Shown here: positions 39,701 to 50,083 of the stretch, piece by piece
Position numbering within the stretch: position 1 is the first letter of the stretch
Layout of the letters: each line of letters begins with the position of its first letter
NCBI GenBank assembly: GCA_003565775.1
Contig: PXAT01000081.1
Location: 51,733-115,732 of the forward strand
From: Ectothiorhodospiraceae bacterium
Lineage (GTDB): Bacteria; Pseudomonadota; Gammaproteobacteria; Nitrococcales; Aquisalimonadaceae
DNA length: 64,000 bases
Direction: 5' to 3'
The notes under the pieces: model-generated
What the model was told of the DNA's origin: nothing
What the model saw: only the letters and a program-made list of their open reading frames with translations
The model's database searches: none
Program-made: the position numbers and the translations under genes

Positions 39701-42267
39701 GCCAGGTGGCCGGCCAGTTTCAGGCGTTGCGCCTCGCCGCCGGACAGCGTTGGCACCGGCTGACCCAGACCCATGTAGCCCAGCCCCACGGCCTGCAGCG
39801 GCTCCAGCCGCGCCAGCACTTCGGGCTGGTCGGCGAAAAACTCCACCGCCTGCTCCACGGTCAGGTCGAGCACGTCGGCCATGCTCTGCGGCGGCAGAGA
39901 GCAATCCGATGCGCCCGGTATCGTGACCTCGAGCAGCTCGGCCCGGTAGCGCCGGCCGTTGCAGTCGGGACAGCGCAGGTAGACGTCCGACAGGAACTGC
40001 ATCTCGACGTGCTCGAAACCGTTGCCACCACAGCCGGGGCAGCGGCCGTTGCCGGTATTGAAACTGAAGGTGCCGGCAGTGTAGCCGCGGGTTTTCGACT
40101 CCGGCGCTGCCGCGAACAGCTTGCGGACCGGATCCAGTGCACCGACGAAACTGGCCGGATTGGAGCGGGTAGTCTTGCCGATGGCGGACTGATCCACCAA
40201 CACCAGACCGTCGATCAACTGACCGCCGTCGATGCCGTCATGCGCGCCGGCCGGGTCCCCGGGCAGCCCCTTCTGCTTGCGCAGGCCGTTGTAGAGCACG
40301 TCCTGCATCAGCGTCGACTTGCCCGAGCCGGAAACGCCGCTCAGCACCACCAGCTGCCGCAACGGGATGTGTACGTCGAGGCCCTTCAGGTTGTGCGCCC
40401 GGGCGCCGCGGATCAGCAGGGCGCCACTGTCCGCAGGTGGCGGTCCGTTCTCCGGCAGGCCGACCTGTCGACGCCCCGACAGATAAGCGCCGGTCAGCGA
40501 TTCGGGATCCTGCAACAGCGCCGCCGGGCTGCCGTTGAACAGGACATGCCCGCCGCGCGCGCCGGGGCCCGGGCCGATGTCGATGACCCGATCTGCCGCC
40601 CGCATGACGTCGGGGTCGTGCTCCACCACCAGCAGCGAGTTTCCGGCATCCCGCAAGCGCTGCATGACGGCAATGATTCGCTGCATGTCTCGCGGATGCA
40701 GGCCGATGGATGGCTCGTCCAGAACGAACAGTGTGTTGACCAGCGAGGTGCCGAGTGCCGTGGTCAGATTGATGCGCTGAACTTCGCCGCCGGACAGGGT
40801 GCGCGACTGACGATCCAGGGTCAGATACGGCAGTCCCACCTGACACAGGTAGCGCAGCCGCTGGCGGATACCGTCCAGCACCTGGGCCGCCGCCTCGTCG
40901 AGGGTGCCGGGGAGTTGCAGTCCGTCGAAAAAGCGCCGGCAGCGCTCCAGCGGCAGTTGCATGATGTCGTGCAGACAGAGCCCGGGCAGCCCGAGAAAGG
41001 CCTGTTCCGGCAGGCTGCTGCCTTGCGCGCGGAAGCGCCTTTCCCGTTCCAGTATCGCGTCGCTGTCTTCATGCCGACCGATGCGCCAGGCCAGCGCTTC
41101 CGGTTTCAGCCGGGCGCCGTCGCAGGCCGGACAGACATCGTAGGAGCGGTATTTCGACAGCAGCACGCGGACGTGCATCTTGTAGCTTTTCCGCTCCAGC
41201 CAGTCGAAAAAGCCCTGCACGCCATACCAGCCGCGCCGCTGACCGTCGCCGTTCAGCACCCACTGGCGGTGCTCGGCCGGCAGATCGCGCCAGGCAATGT
41301 CGTCGGCCACGCCGGCGCGACGGGCAGCCTGCAGCAGATCCTTCTGGCATTCGGCCGATTTGCCGCTCTGCCAGGGGCGTATCGCGCCCTCGGCCAGCGA
41401 TTTGCCGTGATCCGGGATCACCAGATCCATGTCGATGCCCATGACCCGGCCGAAGCCGCGGCACTCCTCGCAGGCGCCCAGCGGCGAATTGAAGGAGAAC
41501 AGGCTGGAGACCGGTTCGCGATAGCCGCGATCACAGTCGGCGCAATGCAGGTCGGCGGAGAACAGTCGTGGCGCCAGCGGCTTGCGCTCGGCGTCCAGCG
41601 GGTAGACCCGCAAGTGACCCTGACCCAGATGCAGGCCGGACTCGGCCGCCTCGACCAGCCGGTCACGGCGATCCTCCACCAGCCGCAGGCGATCGATGAT
41701 CACCTCGATAAAGGTCCTGGTGCGGCGATGGAAGCGGCTGTAACCCTGCCGTTCCAGCAGAGCCTGCATAGCCGCCTTGTCCAGACCCTTGGGGATCGCG
41801 AGCCGCGCGGTCAGCATGACCCGCTCTTCCGGCAGGTCGCGCAGCAGGCGCCGGGCGATGCCCTCCGGCGTGTCCCGTTGCACCGGCCGGCCGCAGCCGT
41901 GGCAGTACAGGCTCGCCAGCCGTGAAAACAGCAGTTTCAGATGATCGTTGAGTTCGGTCATCGTGCCGACCGTGGAACGCGAGGTGCGCACCGGATTGGT
42001 CTGGTCGATGGCGATGGCTGGCGGAACCCCCTCGATGCGGTCCGTGGCCGGGCGATCCATGCGGTCGAGGAACTGCCGGGCGTAGGGCGAGAAGGTTTCC
42101 ACGTAACGCCGCTGGCCCTCGGCGTAGACCGTGTCGAACGCCAGCGACGACTTGCCCGAACCGGACACGCCGGTGATCACGATCAGTTCGCCGAGGGGCA
42201 GGTCCAGGGTCAGATTCTTGAGGTTGTTCTGACGGGCACCGACGATCCGGATGCAGGGCTGCGACAT
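36781..42267 (-). CDS. uvrA: Excinuclease ABC subunit A, tandem-duplicated ('dimeric') form, 1828 aa
   Basis: Four Walker A motifs ([36 protein letters not shown]), four LSGGE signatures, and paired zinc-finger motifs in each half. Confidence 0.95.
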   Translation of the reverse strand: MSQPCIRIVGARQNNLKNLTLDLPLGELIVITGVSGSGKSSLAFDTVYAEGQRRYVETFSPYARQFLDRMDRPATDRIEGVPPAIAIDQTNPVRTSRSTVGTMTELNDHLKLLFSRLASLYCHGCGRPVQRDTPEGIARRLLRDLPEERVMLTARLAIPKGLDKAAMQALLERQGYSRFHRRTRTFIEVIIDRLRLVEDRRDRLVEAAESGLHLGQGHLRVYPLDAERKPLAPRLFSADLHCADCDRGYREPVSSLFSFNSPLGACEECRGFGRVMGIDMDLVIPDHGKSLAEGAIRPWQSGKSAECQKDLLQAARRAGVADDIAWRDLPAEHRQWVLNGDGQRRGWYGVQGFFDWLERKSYKMHVRVLLSKYRSYDVCPACDGARLKPEALAWRIGRHEDSDAILERERRFRAQGSSLPEQAFLGLPGLCLHDIMQLPLERCRRFFDGLQLPGTLDEAAAQVLDGIRQRLRYLCQVGLPYLTLDRQSRTLSGGEVQRINLTTALGTSLVNTLFVLDEPSIGLHPRDMQRIIAVMQRLRDAGNSLLVVEHDPDVMRAADRVIDIGPGPGARGGHVLFNGSPAALLQDPESLTGAYLSGRRQVGLPENGPPPADSGALLIRGARAHNLKGLDVHIPLRQLVVLSGVSGSGKSTLMQDVLYNGLRKQKGLPGDPAGAHDGIDGGQLIDGLVLVDQSAIGKTTRSNPASFVGALDPVRKLFAAAPESKTRGYTAGTFSFNTGNGRCPGCGGNGFEHVEMQFLSDVYLRCPDCNGRRYRAELLEVTIPGASDCSLPPQSMADVLDLTVEQAVEFFADQPEVLARLEPLQAVGLGYMGLGQPVPTLSGGEAQRLKLAGHLATAGGRRRRQEHLLFLLDEPTTGLHFADVAVLLQAFQRLLDNGHSLLVIEHNIDVIRAAHWLIDMGPEGGDGGGRIVAEGSPEQLMAVAESHTGRALHAVKQGLAPTADHTSEPAAPLYREQAIAIRNAREHNLKGIDLQIPRDRFTVITGLSGSGKSTIAFDILFNEGQRRYLESLNAYARQFVQPAARPDVDTILGIPPTVAIEQRTSRGGRKSTVGTMTEIQHFLRLLFVKLGQQHCPDCRIPIREQSPDAILAQLLREHRDEQVDLLAPLVVARKGYYTDLAQWAAGKGFERLRVDGSDCMTSAWPRLDRYQEHDIDLPVASLELDPAREAEIRQRIRETLGHGSQSMKIGFADGSEQLFSAERACPSCQRSFPEPDPRLFSYNSRHGWCPECFGTGERIPGFDAEQSGEEGQWHDDGEQAARICDACDGQRLNPTALAVQFQERSIASLSALTCGAAADWFGGLQLVGREQAVARDILPEIRHRLEFLQEVGLGYLSLDRAAPTLSGGEAQRIRLAAQLGSNLQGVCYVLDEPTIGLHPRDNRMLLDTLSRLEGKGNTIVVVEHDEDTIRRADHVIDLGPGAGVRGGRVVAEGTVDELLANPESVTGRALAHPLQHPLRGTRREQPADRIVQLRGASANNLQDVDLDLPLGRLVVVTGVSGSGKSTLIRQVLKDNLRGRLAAGKEALPALSGCRELEGWQTVQRVLEVDQTPIGKTPRSCPATYIGFWDDIRRLFAQTEEARIRGYGPGRFSFNTKDGRCGECDGQGVRRVEMSFLPDVELPCDSCNGLRFSRETLGVEWRGRSAGDVLNMPVDEAVEFFSAHSRIHHPLSLLQDVGLGYLTLGQRSPTLSGGEAQRIKLVSELAKVRPDPRRLPPHTLYLLDEPTVGLHMADVEKLVHVLHRLVDAGHTVVVIEHNLDVMAEADWLIDMGPEGGEAGGRIVAAGVPETLVTTSDSHTGRLLKDHLAR

Positions 42268-42301
42268 GAAACGCCAATCCTTTGCGAGTTAGGGCGAAGA
42301 G

Positions 42302-42345
42302 TATAAGGAAAACGGGATGTGCTTCCGCGTCTGCGTCCGAGACGG
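42302..42345. repeat. Possible degenerate MITE terminal repeat upstream of uvrA
   Basis: ATAAGGAAAACGGGATGTGCTTCCGCGTCTGCGTCCGAG resembles TTAAGGAAACGCTGATTTATTCCCGCGTCTGCG. Confidence 0.35.
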
Positions 42346-42513
42346 ATCGCAGTATCCGACTAACAGACAGTTGTACTTGCGGTAGTTCGGCTGCGTGACA
42401 GCAGGGCGGTGCCGCACTGACCGATACATGCGGCATGCTCTGTGCGATGCTTCCGGAAACGCTTTGGTTTCCTTCCGGCGGCTGTGCCGCCGTTCCGCCA
42501 TTCAATACCCGGA

Positions 42514-43590
42514 ATGTCTGATCACGTGTTGACGAAGCCCCTTTATCGAATCCTGCTGGCCGCGATCGTGGCCTTGCTGCTGGTCGCCTGCACCGAGCAG
42601 TCCCCGGAGCAGGGGAGGGACGCATCCGCCGGCGAACGGGCAACCCCGGTGGCCGCGATGGAAGTGCAGCCACGCGACCTGTCCCGTGAGCTGCGCTTCA
42701 CGGCCACCGTCGAACCGCGTGCGCTGATCCGCCTGGCCAGCCGGATCAGCGGCACCCTGGACGAGATCCTGGTGGACGAGGGCGATGCAGTGGAAGGCGG
42801 GCAGGCGCTGGCGCGTCTCGACATGTCCGAGCAGCGGGCGGAGCTGGCTCGGGCCCGCTCGCAGGAGGAGGAGGCGCAACTCAGTTACCGGCGGACCGCC
42901 GAGTTGCGTGAATCCGGGGTGGTCAGCGTGGCCGACTATCAGCGTGCCACGGTGGCCCGTCAGGTGGCGCAGGCGGAGCGGGAGCTGTGGGAGACCCGGT
43001 TGCGTTTCGGCACCCTGCGGGCACCGGAGGCGGCGATGGTCAGTCGGCGCTACGTGGAGGCCGGTGAGGCGATCGAGGCCCAGGCCACAGTGTTCGAGCT
43101 GATTACCCTGAATCAGCTGGTACTGCGACCCGGCGTGTCGGAACTGGATGTGGTGCACCTGGCCGTGGATGATCGCCTGCCGGTGCGCTTCGATGCCTTG
43201 CCCGATCTGGAGCTGGAAGCCCGGCTTCATCGCATTGCGCCGATGGCCGACGGTGACAGCCGGCTGGTGACGATCAAGCTGCACCTGCCTGCCGATGCCG
43301 CCGAACACGGTGTGCGTCCCGGCTTTCTGGCGCGGGCACGGATGGCCATCGATCGGCGTCCGGACGCACTGGCGGTGCCGGCCGCGGCGCTGGCCGAGGA
43401 CGAGGATGGCCATTATCTCTACCGCATCCGCGATGATCGTCTGGAGCGCCGGCGGGTTACCGCCGGCGTGACCCGGGACCGCCTGCGCGAGATCACCGAC
43501 GGGCTGGAGCCCGGTGACATCGTGCTGGCGAGCAACCCGCTGGACATGCAGGACGGCGACCGGGTGCGCATCGTCGGCTGGAGGGACTGA
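42514..43590 (+). CDS. RND efflux periplasmic adaptor (MFP), lipoprotein
   Basis: LLLVACTEQSP lipobox; ASRISGTLDEILVDEGDAVEGGQALARLD; internal ATG start. Confidence 0.9.
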   Translation: MSDHVLTKPLYRILLAAIVALLLVACTEQSPEQGRDASAGERATPVAAMEVQPRDLSRELRFTATVEPRALIRLASRISGTLDEILVDEGDAVEGGQALARLDMSEQRAELARARSQEEEAQLSYRRTAELRESGVVSVADYQRATVARQVAQAERELWETRLRFGTLRAPEAAMVSRRYVEAGEAIEAQATVFELITLNQLVLRPGVSELDVVHLAVDDRLPVRFDALPDLELEARLHRIAPMADGDSRLVTIKLHLPADAAEHGVRPGFLARARMAIDRRPDALAVPAAALAEDEDGHYLYRIRDDRLERRRVTAGVTRDRLREITDGLEPGDIVLASNPLDMQDGDRVRIVGWRD

Positions 43591-43593
43591 CCG

Positions 43594-46500
43594 GTGGCCG
43601 CGGATCCGCAACGGTCCGGCGGTGTCACCGGCGCCGCCATCCGCCGTCCGGTCGGCACCCTGGCGCTGGCCTCGGTGATTGTCGTGCTCGGCTTCTTCTT
43701 CGCCGATCGCCTGCCCATCGACCTGCTGCCGCAGATCGACTACCCGCAGATCCGCGTCACCGTGAATTACCCCGGCACCGCCCCGGAGGTGATGGAGGAG
43801 CAGGTGACCCGGGTGCTGGAGCAGAACCTGGCTGCCACGGAGAACCTGGTCACCATCGACAGCCGCGCCTCCGAGGGCCGGACCAACGTCAACCTGATCT
43901 TCGAGTACGGCACCAATCTGGACCTGGCCCTGCAGGACGCGTCCCGTTATCTGGAGCTTGCCCGGACCCAGTTGCCGCCGGACATCGAGCCGCCGCGTCT
44001 GTACAAGTTCGATCCGTCCCAGGATGCGGTCTGGCAGGCGGGCTTCAGTTCGCCGGTGCGCTCCGAGGTGGAGGTCCGGGACTGGGTCGAGACCCGTCTC
44101 ATGCCACAGCTCATCGCCATCTCCGGCGTGTCCAGCGTGGAGGCGGCGGGTGGCCTGGAGCGCGAGATGGAGGTCATTGTCGACCAGCATCGCTTGCGTT
44201 CCTACGGCCTCAGTCTGCGTATGGTGGCCGATGCCCTGGCTGCCGAAAACACGGACATCGCCGGCGGCTGGATGACCTCCAGCAGCTTCGATGTCATGGC
44301 CAAGACCGACGGCCTGTTCCGCTCGGTGGAGGATATCCGCGATGTGCTGCTGGACTTGCCGGGTAATGCCGGTCATCGCATTCGCCTGAGCGAAGTCGCG
44401 GACGTGCGCGACGGGCATCGCGAGCAGCGGGTGCTGGCGCGCCTGAACGGGGTCAATGCGGCTCAGGTTTCGGTGTTCAAGCTGCCCCAGGCCAACACCC
44501 TGCAGGTGGTGGAGCAGGTCGGCGAGACCCTTGCCAGACTGGAGCGTTCCGGCTTCATACCCGAAGACATCAGCTACCAGGCGGTCAGCGACCCGGCCTA
44601 TTTCATCCGTGGCTCGATCCGCTCGGTCAGCATCGCCGCGCTGCTCGGGGGCACGCTGGCCATGCTGATGGTGTTCCTGTTTCTCGGCAGCCTGCGCAAG
44701 AGCCTGATCATCGGTCTGTCGATTCCCATCGCGGTGCTCGCGACCTTCGCCCTGATGGGGCTCGGCGGACTGACCATCAACATCATCAGCCTGGGCGGCC
44801 TGGCTCTGGGCGTCGGCCTGTTGCTGGACAATGCCATCGTCATGCTCGAGAACATCGAGCGGCACCGGAAGCAGTACGGCAAGTCGCCGGCGCAGGCAGC
44901 CCGGGACGGGGCCCGCGAGGTGGTCTCGGCGGTGACCGCCGGTACCGCGACCAATCTCGCGGCGGTGCTGCCGTTCCTGCTGATCAGCGGTATCGCGGCC
45001 CTGGTGTTCCGCGACCTGATCCTGACCATCTCCTTCGCCATTCTCGCGACCCTGGTGGCAGCGATCACGCTGGTGCCGATGCTGGCCGCCCTGCTGGGCG
45101 GTCTGCGCTGGGAAAGCGGTATCCAGAACAGTTGGCCGCTGCGCGCCTTCGACGGGCTGGTGCAGCGCCTGCGGTGCGGCTATCGGCGGATCCTGCCGAA
45201 GGTGCTGCGACTGCGCTGGCTGATGTTCGCCGTGGCTCTGGGGCTGGTCGGCGGCAGCCTGCATCTGGCCGGCGATCTGGGTAACGAGTTCCTGCCGCAG
45301 GTGGACGACGGTCATATCGACGTGCGTCTGAATCTGCCCCCGGGTACACCGCCAGGCGAGACCGATGCCGCGGCCCGCGCCATCGAGCGGACCCTGAGTG
45401 AGCGGCCGCACGTGGACAGCGTGTTCGCCATCGTCGGCGGCCATCTGGACGGCGGCGTGATCAACGAACGGCCCGGCACGTCCCGTTTCGGCGTGCAGTT
45501 GCGTCCGGCCACCCAGCGGCCGGACATGACCGCCGGCCGCTGGGTGGCCGAGGCGCAGGAGGAACTGGAGGCGCTGGATCTGCCCGGTGCGCGGATCCGC
45601 GTGCGGCCGCCGCGCATCGACGGACTGCGCTTCACCACCACCGGCGATGATGTTTCGATCGGCGTGGTCGGCGAGGACCTGGACACGCTGCAGTCGGTCG
45701 GTCGTGATCTGGTCGGCCTGCTGGACGGTATCCCCGGGCTCGAGGGCCTGGAGATCGGGCGCGAGGATCAGAGTCCGCTGATGCGGGTGCAGGTGGACCG
45801 GGAGCGGGCCGCCGAACTCGGTCTGCGGGTGTCCGATGTCGGCAACGCCGTGCGCGATGCGGTGGATGGTGCGGTGCCGACCCGGTTCATGACCCGCTCC
45901 CGGCAATATGACGTGCGGGTGCGCCTGCCGGCGGATGCGGTCGCCGATGCCGACACGCTGGGCGAGTTGCTGTTGTTCCGGCATGACGGGCAGTCGGTGC
46001 TGCTGCGCGACGTGGCACGTTTCGAACTGGGCGAGGGACCGGCGCACATCGAGCGCGAAAATCAGAGCCGACTGGTACGGGTCAATGGCGATATCAACAC
46101 CGCGGTGGCCGATGTCGGCAGCATCATGCAGCAGATCGAGGGGCGTCTGGCCGACCATTCGCTGCCCGACGGCGTCAGCCTGCTGTTCGGCGGGCAGTGG
46201 CAGACCATTCAGGAAACCAATCGCGAACTGGCAACCGTGATTCTGCTGGCCGTGTTTCTGGTGTTCGTGGTGCTGGCGGTGCAGTACGAACGGCTGAGCA
46301 ATCCGCTGGTGATCCTGTCGGCTGCGCCGCTGTCGCTGGTGGGCGTGGTCGGGGTGCTGTGGCTCACCGCGACACCGCTGTCGGCGCCGGTGCTGATCGG
46401 CGTGGTGCTGCTGATCGGCATCGTGGTCAATAACGCCATTCTGCTGGTCGAGTATATCGAGCAGGGGCGGCGTGATCGTGGGCTCGGACTGGCCCGAGCC

Positions 46501-46773
46501 GTGGTTACCGCCGGCAGCCTGCGCCTGCGTCCCATTCTGATGACCACCTCGACCACGGTGCTGGGCATGCTGCCGCTGGCGATCGGCCTCGGTGAGGGTG
46601 CCGAGATCATGCGGCCGCTGGCCCTGGCCGTGGTGGCGGGGCTCGCCACGTCGATGCTGCTGACCCTGTTTCTGGTGCCCTGTCTGTACCTGAGCGTCGC
46701 CTCGGTCAGCGAACGCCTGAAAGCCCGTTTGCTGAGACGGCCGTCTGCCAATGCGGCGCCGGTGCGTGCATGA
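43594..46773 (+). CDS. RND-family efflux permease
   Basis: 1059 aa; IRRPVGTLALASVIVVLGFFFADRLPIDLLPQIDYPQIRVTVNYPGTAPEVMEEQVTRVLE. Confidence 0.95.
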   Translation: MAADPQRSGGVTGAAIRRPVGTLALASVIVVLGFFFADRLPIDLLPQIDYPQIRVTVNYPGTAPEVMEEQVTRVLEQNLAATENLVTIDSRASEGRTNVNLIFEYGTNLDLALQDASRYLELARTQLPPDIEPPRLYKFDPSQDAVWQAGFSSPVRSEVEVRDWVETRLMPQLIAISGVSSVEAAGGLEREMEVIVDQHRLRSYGLSLRMVADALAAENTDIAGGWMTSSSFDVMAKTDGLFRSVEDIRDVLLDLPGNAGHRIRLSEVADVRDGHREQRVLARLNGVNAAQVSVFKLPQANTLQVVEQVGETLARLERSGFIPEDISYQAVSDPAYFIRGSIRSVSIAALLGGTLAMLMVFLFLGSLRKSLIIGLSIPIAVLATFALMGLGGLTINIISLGGLALGVGLLLDNAIVMLENIERHRKQYGKSPAQAARDGAREVVSAVTAGTATNLAAVLPFLLISGIAALVFRDLILTISFAILATLVAAITLVPMLAALLGGLRWESGIQNSWPLRAFDGLVQRLRCGYRRILPKVLRLRWLMFAVALGLVGGSLHLAGDLGNEFLPQVDDGHIDVRLNLPPGTPPGETDAAARAIERTLSERPHVDSVFAIVGGHLDGGVINERPGTSRFGVQLRPATQRPDMTAGRWVAEAQEELEALDLPGARIRVRPPRIDGLRFTTTGDDVSIGVVGEDLDTLQSVGRDLVGLLDGIPGLEGLEIGREDQSPLMRVQVDRERAAELGLRVSDVGNAVRDAVDGAVPTRFMTRSRQYDVRVRLPADAVADADTLGELLLFRHDGQSVLLRDVARFELGEGPAHIERENQSRLVRVNGDINTAVADVGSIMQQIEGRLADHSLPDGVSLLFGGQWQTIQETNRELATVILLAVFLVFVVLAVQYERLSNPLVILSAAPLSLVGVVGVLWLTATPLSAPVLIGVVLLIGIVVNNAILLVEYIEQGRRDRGLGLARAVVTAGSLRLRPILMTTSTTVLGMLPLAIGLGEGAEIMRPLALAVVAGLATSMLLTLFLVPCLYLSVASVSERLKARLLRRPSANAAPVRA

Positions 46774-47957
46774 GTGTCGGCACAGTTTCTGTTTCAGCCA
46801 CGGATCGCATGCCCTGGGGGTTGGTGCTGGCCGGCGCCATGGCGGTTATCGTCGGACTCGGGTTTGCCCGTTTCAGTTATGCGCCGCTGATCTCGGGCAT
46901 GATCGAGGCCGGCTGGTTCACTGCCAGTCAGACCGCCCACCTCGGCGCCGCCAATCTGCTCGGCTATCTGTTGGGAGCCGTCACCGCGTCGACTCTGGCG
47001 AGTCGTTTCGGGGGCGGCGCGACCTTGCGTACGGCGCTGGTCGTGGTCGCGTTGAGCTTCCTGTTCTGCGTCTTCGACGGGCCCTTCGCGTGGTTCTTCG
47101 TCTGGCGCTTGCTGGCCGGCTGGGCTGGTGCCGTGCTGATGGTTGTCGGACCGCCAACGGCCCTGGCCATGACGCCGGCCCGGCACCGGCCGATGGCCGC
47201 GGCCTGGATCTTTTCCGGGATTGGTGTCGGCGTGCTTGCTGCTGCCCTGGTGATGCCGACGCTGCTGGCTTTCGGCGTCGGCTGGGGCTGGTTCGCCCTC
47301 GGCGTCGTGAGCCTGATTCTGACCGCCTTCAGCTGGCAGCGCTGGTCCCATAGCCGAATTACGCCGCTGGGGACCGGTGCCGACCACGGCGTCGCCGGGC
47401 CGGTACCGGCGGCCGCCCTGCTGGTGATCGCAGCCTACGGTGTCAGCGCCGCCGGTTTCGTCCCGCACACCCTGTTCTGGGTGGATTTCATCGCCCGCGA
47501 ACAGGCGATGGGTGTTGGCGTCGCCTCAGTCCAGTGGTCGCTGTTTGCGCTGGGCGCCATTGTCGGTCCTTTCATCGCCGGCTGGCTGGCACGTCGCAAC
47601 GGGGGGTTCGCGGCACTCCTGCTGGTGGTGCTGGTCAAGGCGGTGGTTCTGTTCCTCTCGGCCTGGCCGGGCATGGTGCTGCTGATCAGCGTGTGCTCGC
47701 TGCTCGCCGGCGCGCTGGCCCCGGCCATGGTCTCGCTGACGTCCGGTTTCCTCACCAGCCTGGTGCACCTGACAGTGCATCGTCGCGCCTGGGGCTGGGC
47801 CACGGCCGCTTTTGCCGTATCCCAGGCCATCGCCGCCCAGGGCATGGCGGCAATGTATGCGGTGCTGGACAGCTATGCCCCGCTTTTCCTGCTGGGCGGC
47901 GCGGCCTTGCTGGGCGGCGGGCTGCTGGTGCTGGCGACGCGTTGGGCTGGTCGCTGA
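46770..47957 (+). CDS. YbfB/YjiJ-family MFS transporter
   Basis: MPWGLVLAGAMAVIVGLGFARFSYAPLISGMIEAGWFTASQTAHLGAANLLGYLLGA; 4-bp overlap with the RND gene. Confidence 0.88.
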   Translation: MSVGTVSVSATDRMPWGLVLAGAMAVIVGLGFARFSYAPLISGMIEAGWFTASQTAHLGAANLLGYLLGAVTASTLASRFGGGATLRTALVVVALSFLFCVFDGPFAWFFVWRLLAGWAGAVLMVVGPPTALAMTPARHRPMAAAWIFSGIGVGVLAAALVMPTLLAFGVGWGWFALGVVSLILTAFSWQRWSHSRITPLGTGADHGVAGPVPAAALLVIAAYGVSAAGFVPHTLFWVDFIAREQAMGVGVASVQWSLFALGAIVGPFIAGWLARRNGGFAALLLVVLVKAVVLFLSAWPGMVLLISVCSLLAGALAPAMVSLTSGFLTSLVHLTVHRRAWGWATAAFAVSQAIAAQGMAAMYAVLDSYAPLFLLGGAALLGGGLLVLATRWAGR

Positions 47958-47974
47958 TCGGGTTGTGGCAAAGA

Positions 47975-49036
47975 TCAGTCGGCTGGCTGGAAGACGAAGG
48001 GGTCGGCCGGCCCGAAGCTGGCCGAACTCTCTCCCGCGAGAATACGTTCCATGTCGACGCCGAGGTCCAGCTTCATGACGTCCGCGCCTTCCGAGAAGTC
48101 GAGGTTGGCGAGGTCCACCCAGAAAACGCTGGGCGAGCTGACGGATTCGACGTAGTAGCGCCGGTCGAGGTGATCGGCCACAACCCGCCAGCGTGTGGTG
48201 GAAAGGTTAGGCTGATCGGCGATGCTGATACCCCACGGCACGGAAGCCTGCCTTATCACGCTGAAGACCGATGCCGCGGCGCGACGCGGATCGGCGGTCT
48301 GCTCAACGGCGTTGATGTAGAAGCTTGCGCGCACGAAGCGATCGGTGGCGCGCACGGTTCCTGGCAGGAACTCCCGTGGGTCCACGCCCTGCCAGTATTC
48401 GCGGATCGCCAACTGCCGGTCGTAGGTCGGCTCGTTGGTCATGATCTGATAGCTGCGGTCGTGCCATACGGTCATCTTGCCGTCGACAAACTCGATGATG
48501 GCGCTGTCGCCGGTCGTGTCCGACATCGAGAGGTGAACCGTCGCTGCGCGTCCCGGCGGGCCAACCGGCACCTCGCCGCCCTGCACCAGAACCGGATTCT
48601 CGCGCAGGTCTGCGACTGCCTCCGCAACCGTGGCGTAGCGGTCGAGCATGTATTGCGGGAATGCCGACAGTGAGATGCGCGGCGTCGTGCCGTCATCTTC
48701 GGGATAGGCTGCCTCTACCTCCCAGAGGAGGTTTACCACCAGTCCTTCCTCGTTCATGCCGTCTGCCGTGGCGATGTCATAGCCCGACACGACGAGGCTG
48801 CCGTAGCGTGAGGTCAACGTCGCCGAGCGTTCGCCGGCGGCGCCGTCACGCGCCATGCCGCGCGGAAAGACCCAGAGATTGCTGACCATCGGTAGCTTCC
48901 AGTCCATGCTTCTTCCGGTCAGGACTCGGTCCTCCGGTCCGAGATAGACGGCCCGTGTGCAGGCGTCGGCAACGTGCGGGATAGCGAGTGCAAGGGCCAC
49001 GGCAAAGGCAGCGATACGATGAGAAGTGAGAGTCAT
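47975..49036 (-). CDS. Choloylglycine hydrolase-family amidase with signal peptide (BSH4), close paralog of BSH3
   Basis: HVADA|CTRAVYLGPEDRVLTGRSMDWKLPMVSNLWVFPRGM; extended near-identity to the 35379 product. Confidence 0.9.
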   Translation of the reverse strand: MTLTSHRIAAFAVALALAIPHVADACTRAVYLGPEDRVLTGRSMDWKLPMVSNLWVFPRGMARDGAAGERSATLTSRYGSLVVSGYDIATADGMNEEGLVVNLLWEVEAAYPEDDGTTPRISLSAFPQYMLDRYATVAEAVADLRENPVLVQGGEVPVGPPGRAATVHLSMSDTTGDSAIIEFVDGKMTVWHDRSYQIMTNEPTYDRQLAIREYWQGVDPREFLPGTVRATDRFVRASFYINAVEQTADPRRAAASVFSVIRQASVPWGISIADQPNLSTTRWRVVADHLDRRYYVESVSSPSVFWVDLANLDFSEGADVMKLDLGVDMERILAGESSASFGPADPFVFQPAD

Positions 49037-49273
49037 GCACGTTCTCCCTGTAGGTTGTCGGGTCAGATTCTCGCCTCTCGGGGACCGGCCCTGCGGCCCG
49101 TTCACATGCGCAGTTCCATGCTGCTGTTACTGACAGCCGGTTTTCCCTGTTTCGCGGGTGTTGCCGACGCATGCAATCCGGTTGGCGCCTGATGCCATTG
49201 CTGGAGGCTGACCGCCGTAGGCGTCATGCTGGCGGCTGAAATCAGTCAAAAAACGCAAAATAACGGAGCCTTT

Positions 49274-50083
49274 ATGCGACATTCCTGTTCGGCCGGCAAC
49301 GCTGTTCGCTGCATGACGCTGGTGGCAGCACTGCTGCTTCTCGGCCTTGTGCAGGCCCAGGAGGGACGGCCTGGCGGCGAGTCGGGCGGCCTTAGTCTGA
49401 CCCTGGGCGGCGGCGCGATCGTCCTGCCGCGCTACAGCGGTGCTGACGGTTACCGGGTGCGGCCGGCCCCGTTCATCGATGCTCGCTACGGGGACCGGTT
49501 GTTTTTCAATCCGTTTTCCGGACTCGGCTGGAATGCCGTGCGGACGCAGAATTTCCGCGCCGGCCCGGTGCTGCTCTATGCTGGCGGTCGCCGCGGCAGC
49601 GGTGCCCTGGACGGCACCCGCTCGGTGCGCGGTGGGGTGGCGGCCGGTGGTTTCATGGAATACCGGTTGAACGGAATGCGGCTGGATGCGGACCTGCGTT
49701 TTCCGATGACGGGTGACGTCAACGGTTACCGGGCCTCGTTCGGGCTGCGTCATGATCATCGGGCCGGTCGCTGGTTGACCAGTATCGGTCCCTCGCTGGT
49801 CTACCGCAGCGCCAGTTCCGCCGATTCCTTATACGGACTGGATGAGCGAGACGCTGGCGTGCTGGGCGTGGATCCCTACCGCGCCGGCTCGGGGCTCACC
49901 GAGGTCCGTCTGCAGGGTCGTCTCACTTATCTGTTCAACCGCGACTGGTCGTTGACCACGGTAGCCGGGGTGGGGCGCCTTCTGAACGATGCGAAAGACA
50001 GCCCGATCGTTGATGATCTGGGTAGCGCCAACGAAGGTTATCTGGGCGTGGTTCTGGCTTATACCTTCCGGAGGGCGCAGTGA
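49274..50083 (+). CDS. MipA/OmpV family outer membrane protein
   Basis: Signal peptide plus GGGAIVLPRYSGADGYRVRPAPFIDARYGDRLFFNPFSGLGWN... Confidence 0.85.
   Translation: MRHSCSAGNAVRCMTLVAALLLLGLVQAQEGRPGGESGGLSLTLGGGAIVLPRYSGADGYRVRPAPFIDARYGDRLFFNPFSGLGWNAVRTQNFRAGPVLLYAGGRRGSGALDGTRSVRGGVAAGGFMEYRLNGMRLDADLRFPMTGDVNGYRASFGLRHDHRAGRWLTSIGPSLVYRSASSADSLYGLDERDAGVLGVDPYRAGSGLTEVRLQGRLTYLFNRDWSLTTVAGVGRLLNDAKDSPIVDDLGSANEGYLGVVLAYTFRRAQ

Noticed and set aside
39628-41925. 765-aa plus-strand ORF opposite uvrA
   Set aside because: Antisense shadow of the UvrA coding sequence.
42268-42513. LexA/SOS box upstream of uvrA
   Set aside because: No CTGT-N8-ACAG palindrome found; only scattered CTG/CAG fragments.
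42502-46158. 1218-aa minus-strand ORF opposite the RND adaptor/permease genes
   Set aside because: Antisense to two clear RND genes; His/Gln/Arg-rich composition is the usual shadow of GC-rich coding sequence.
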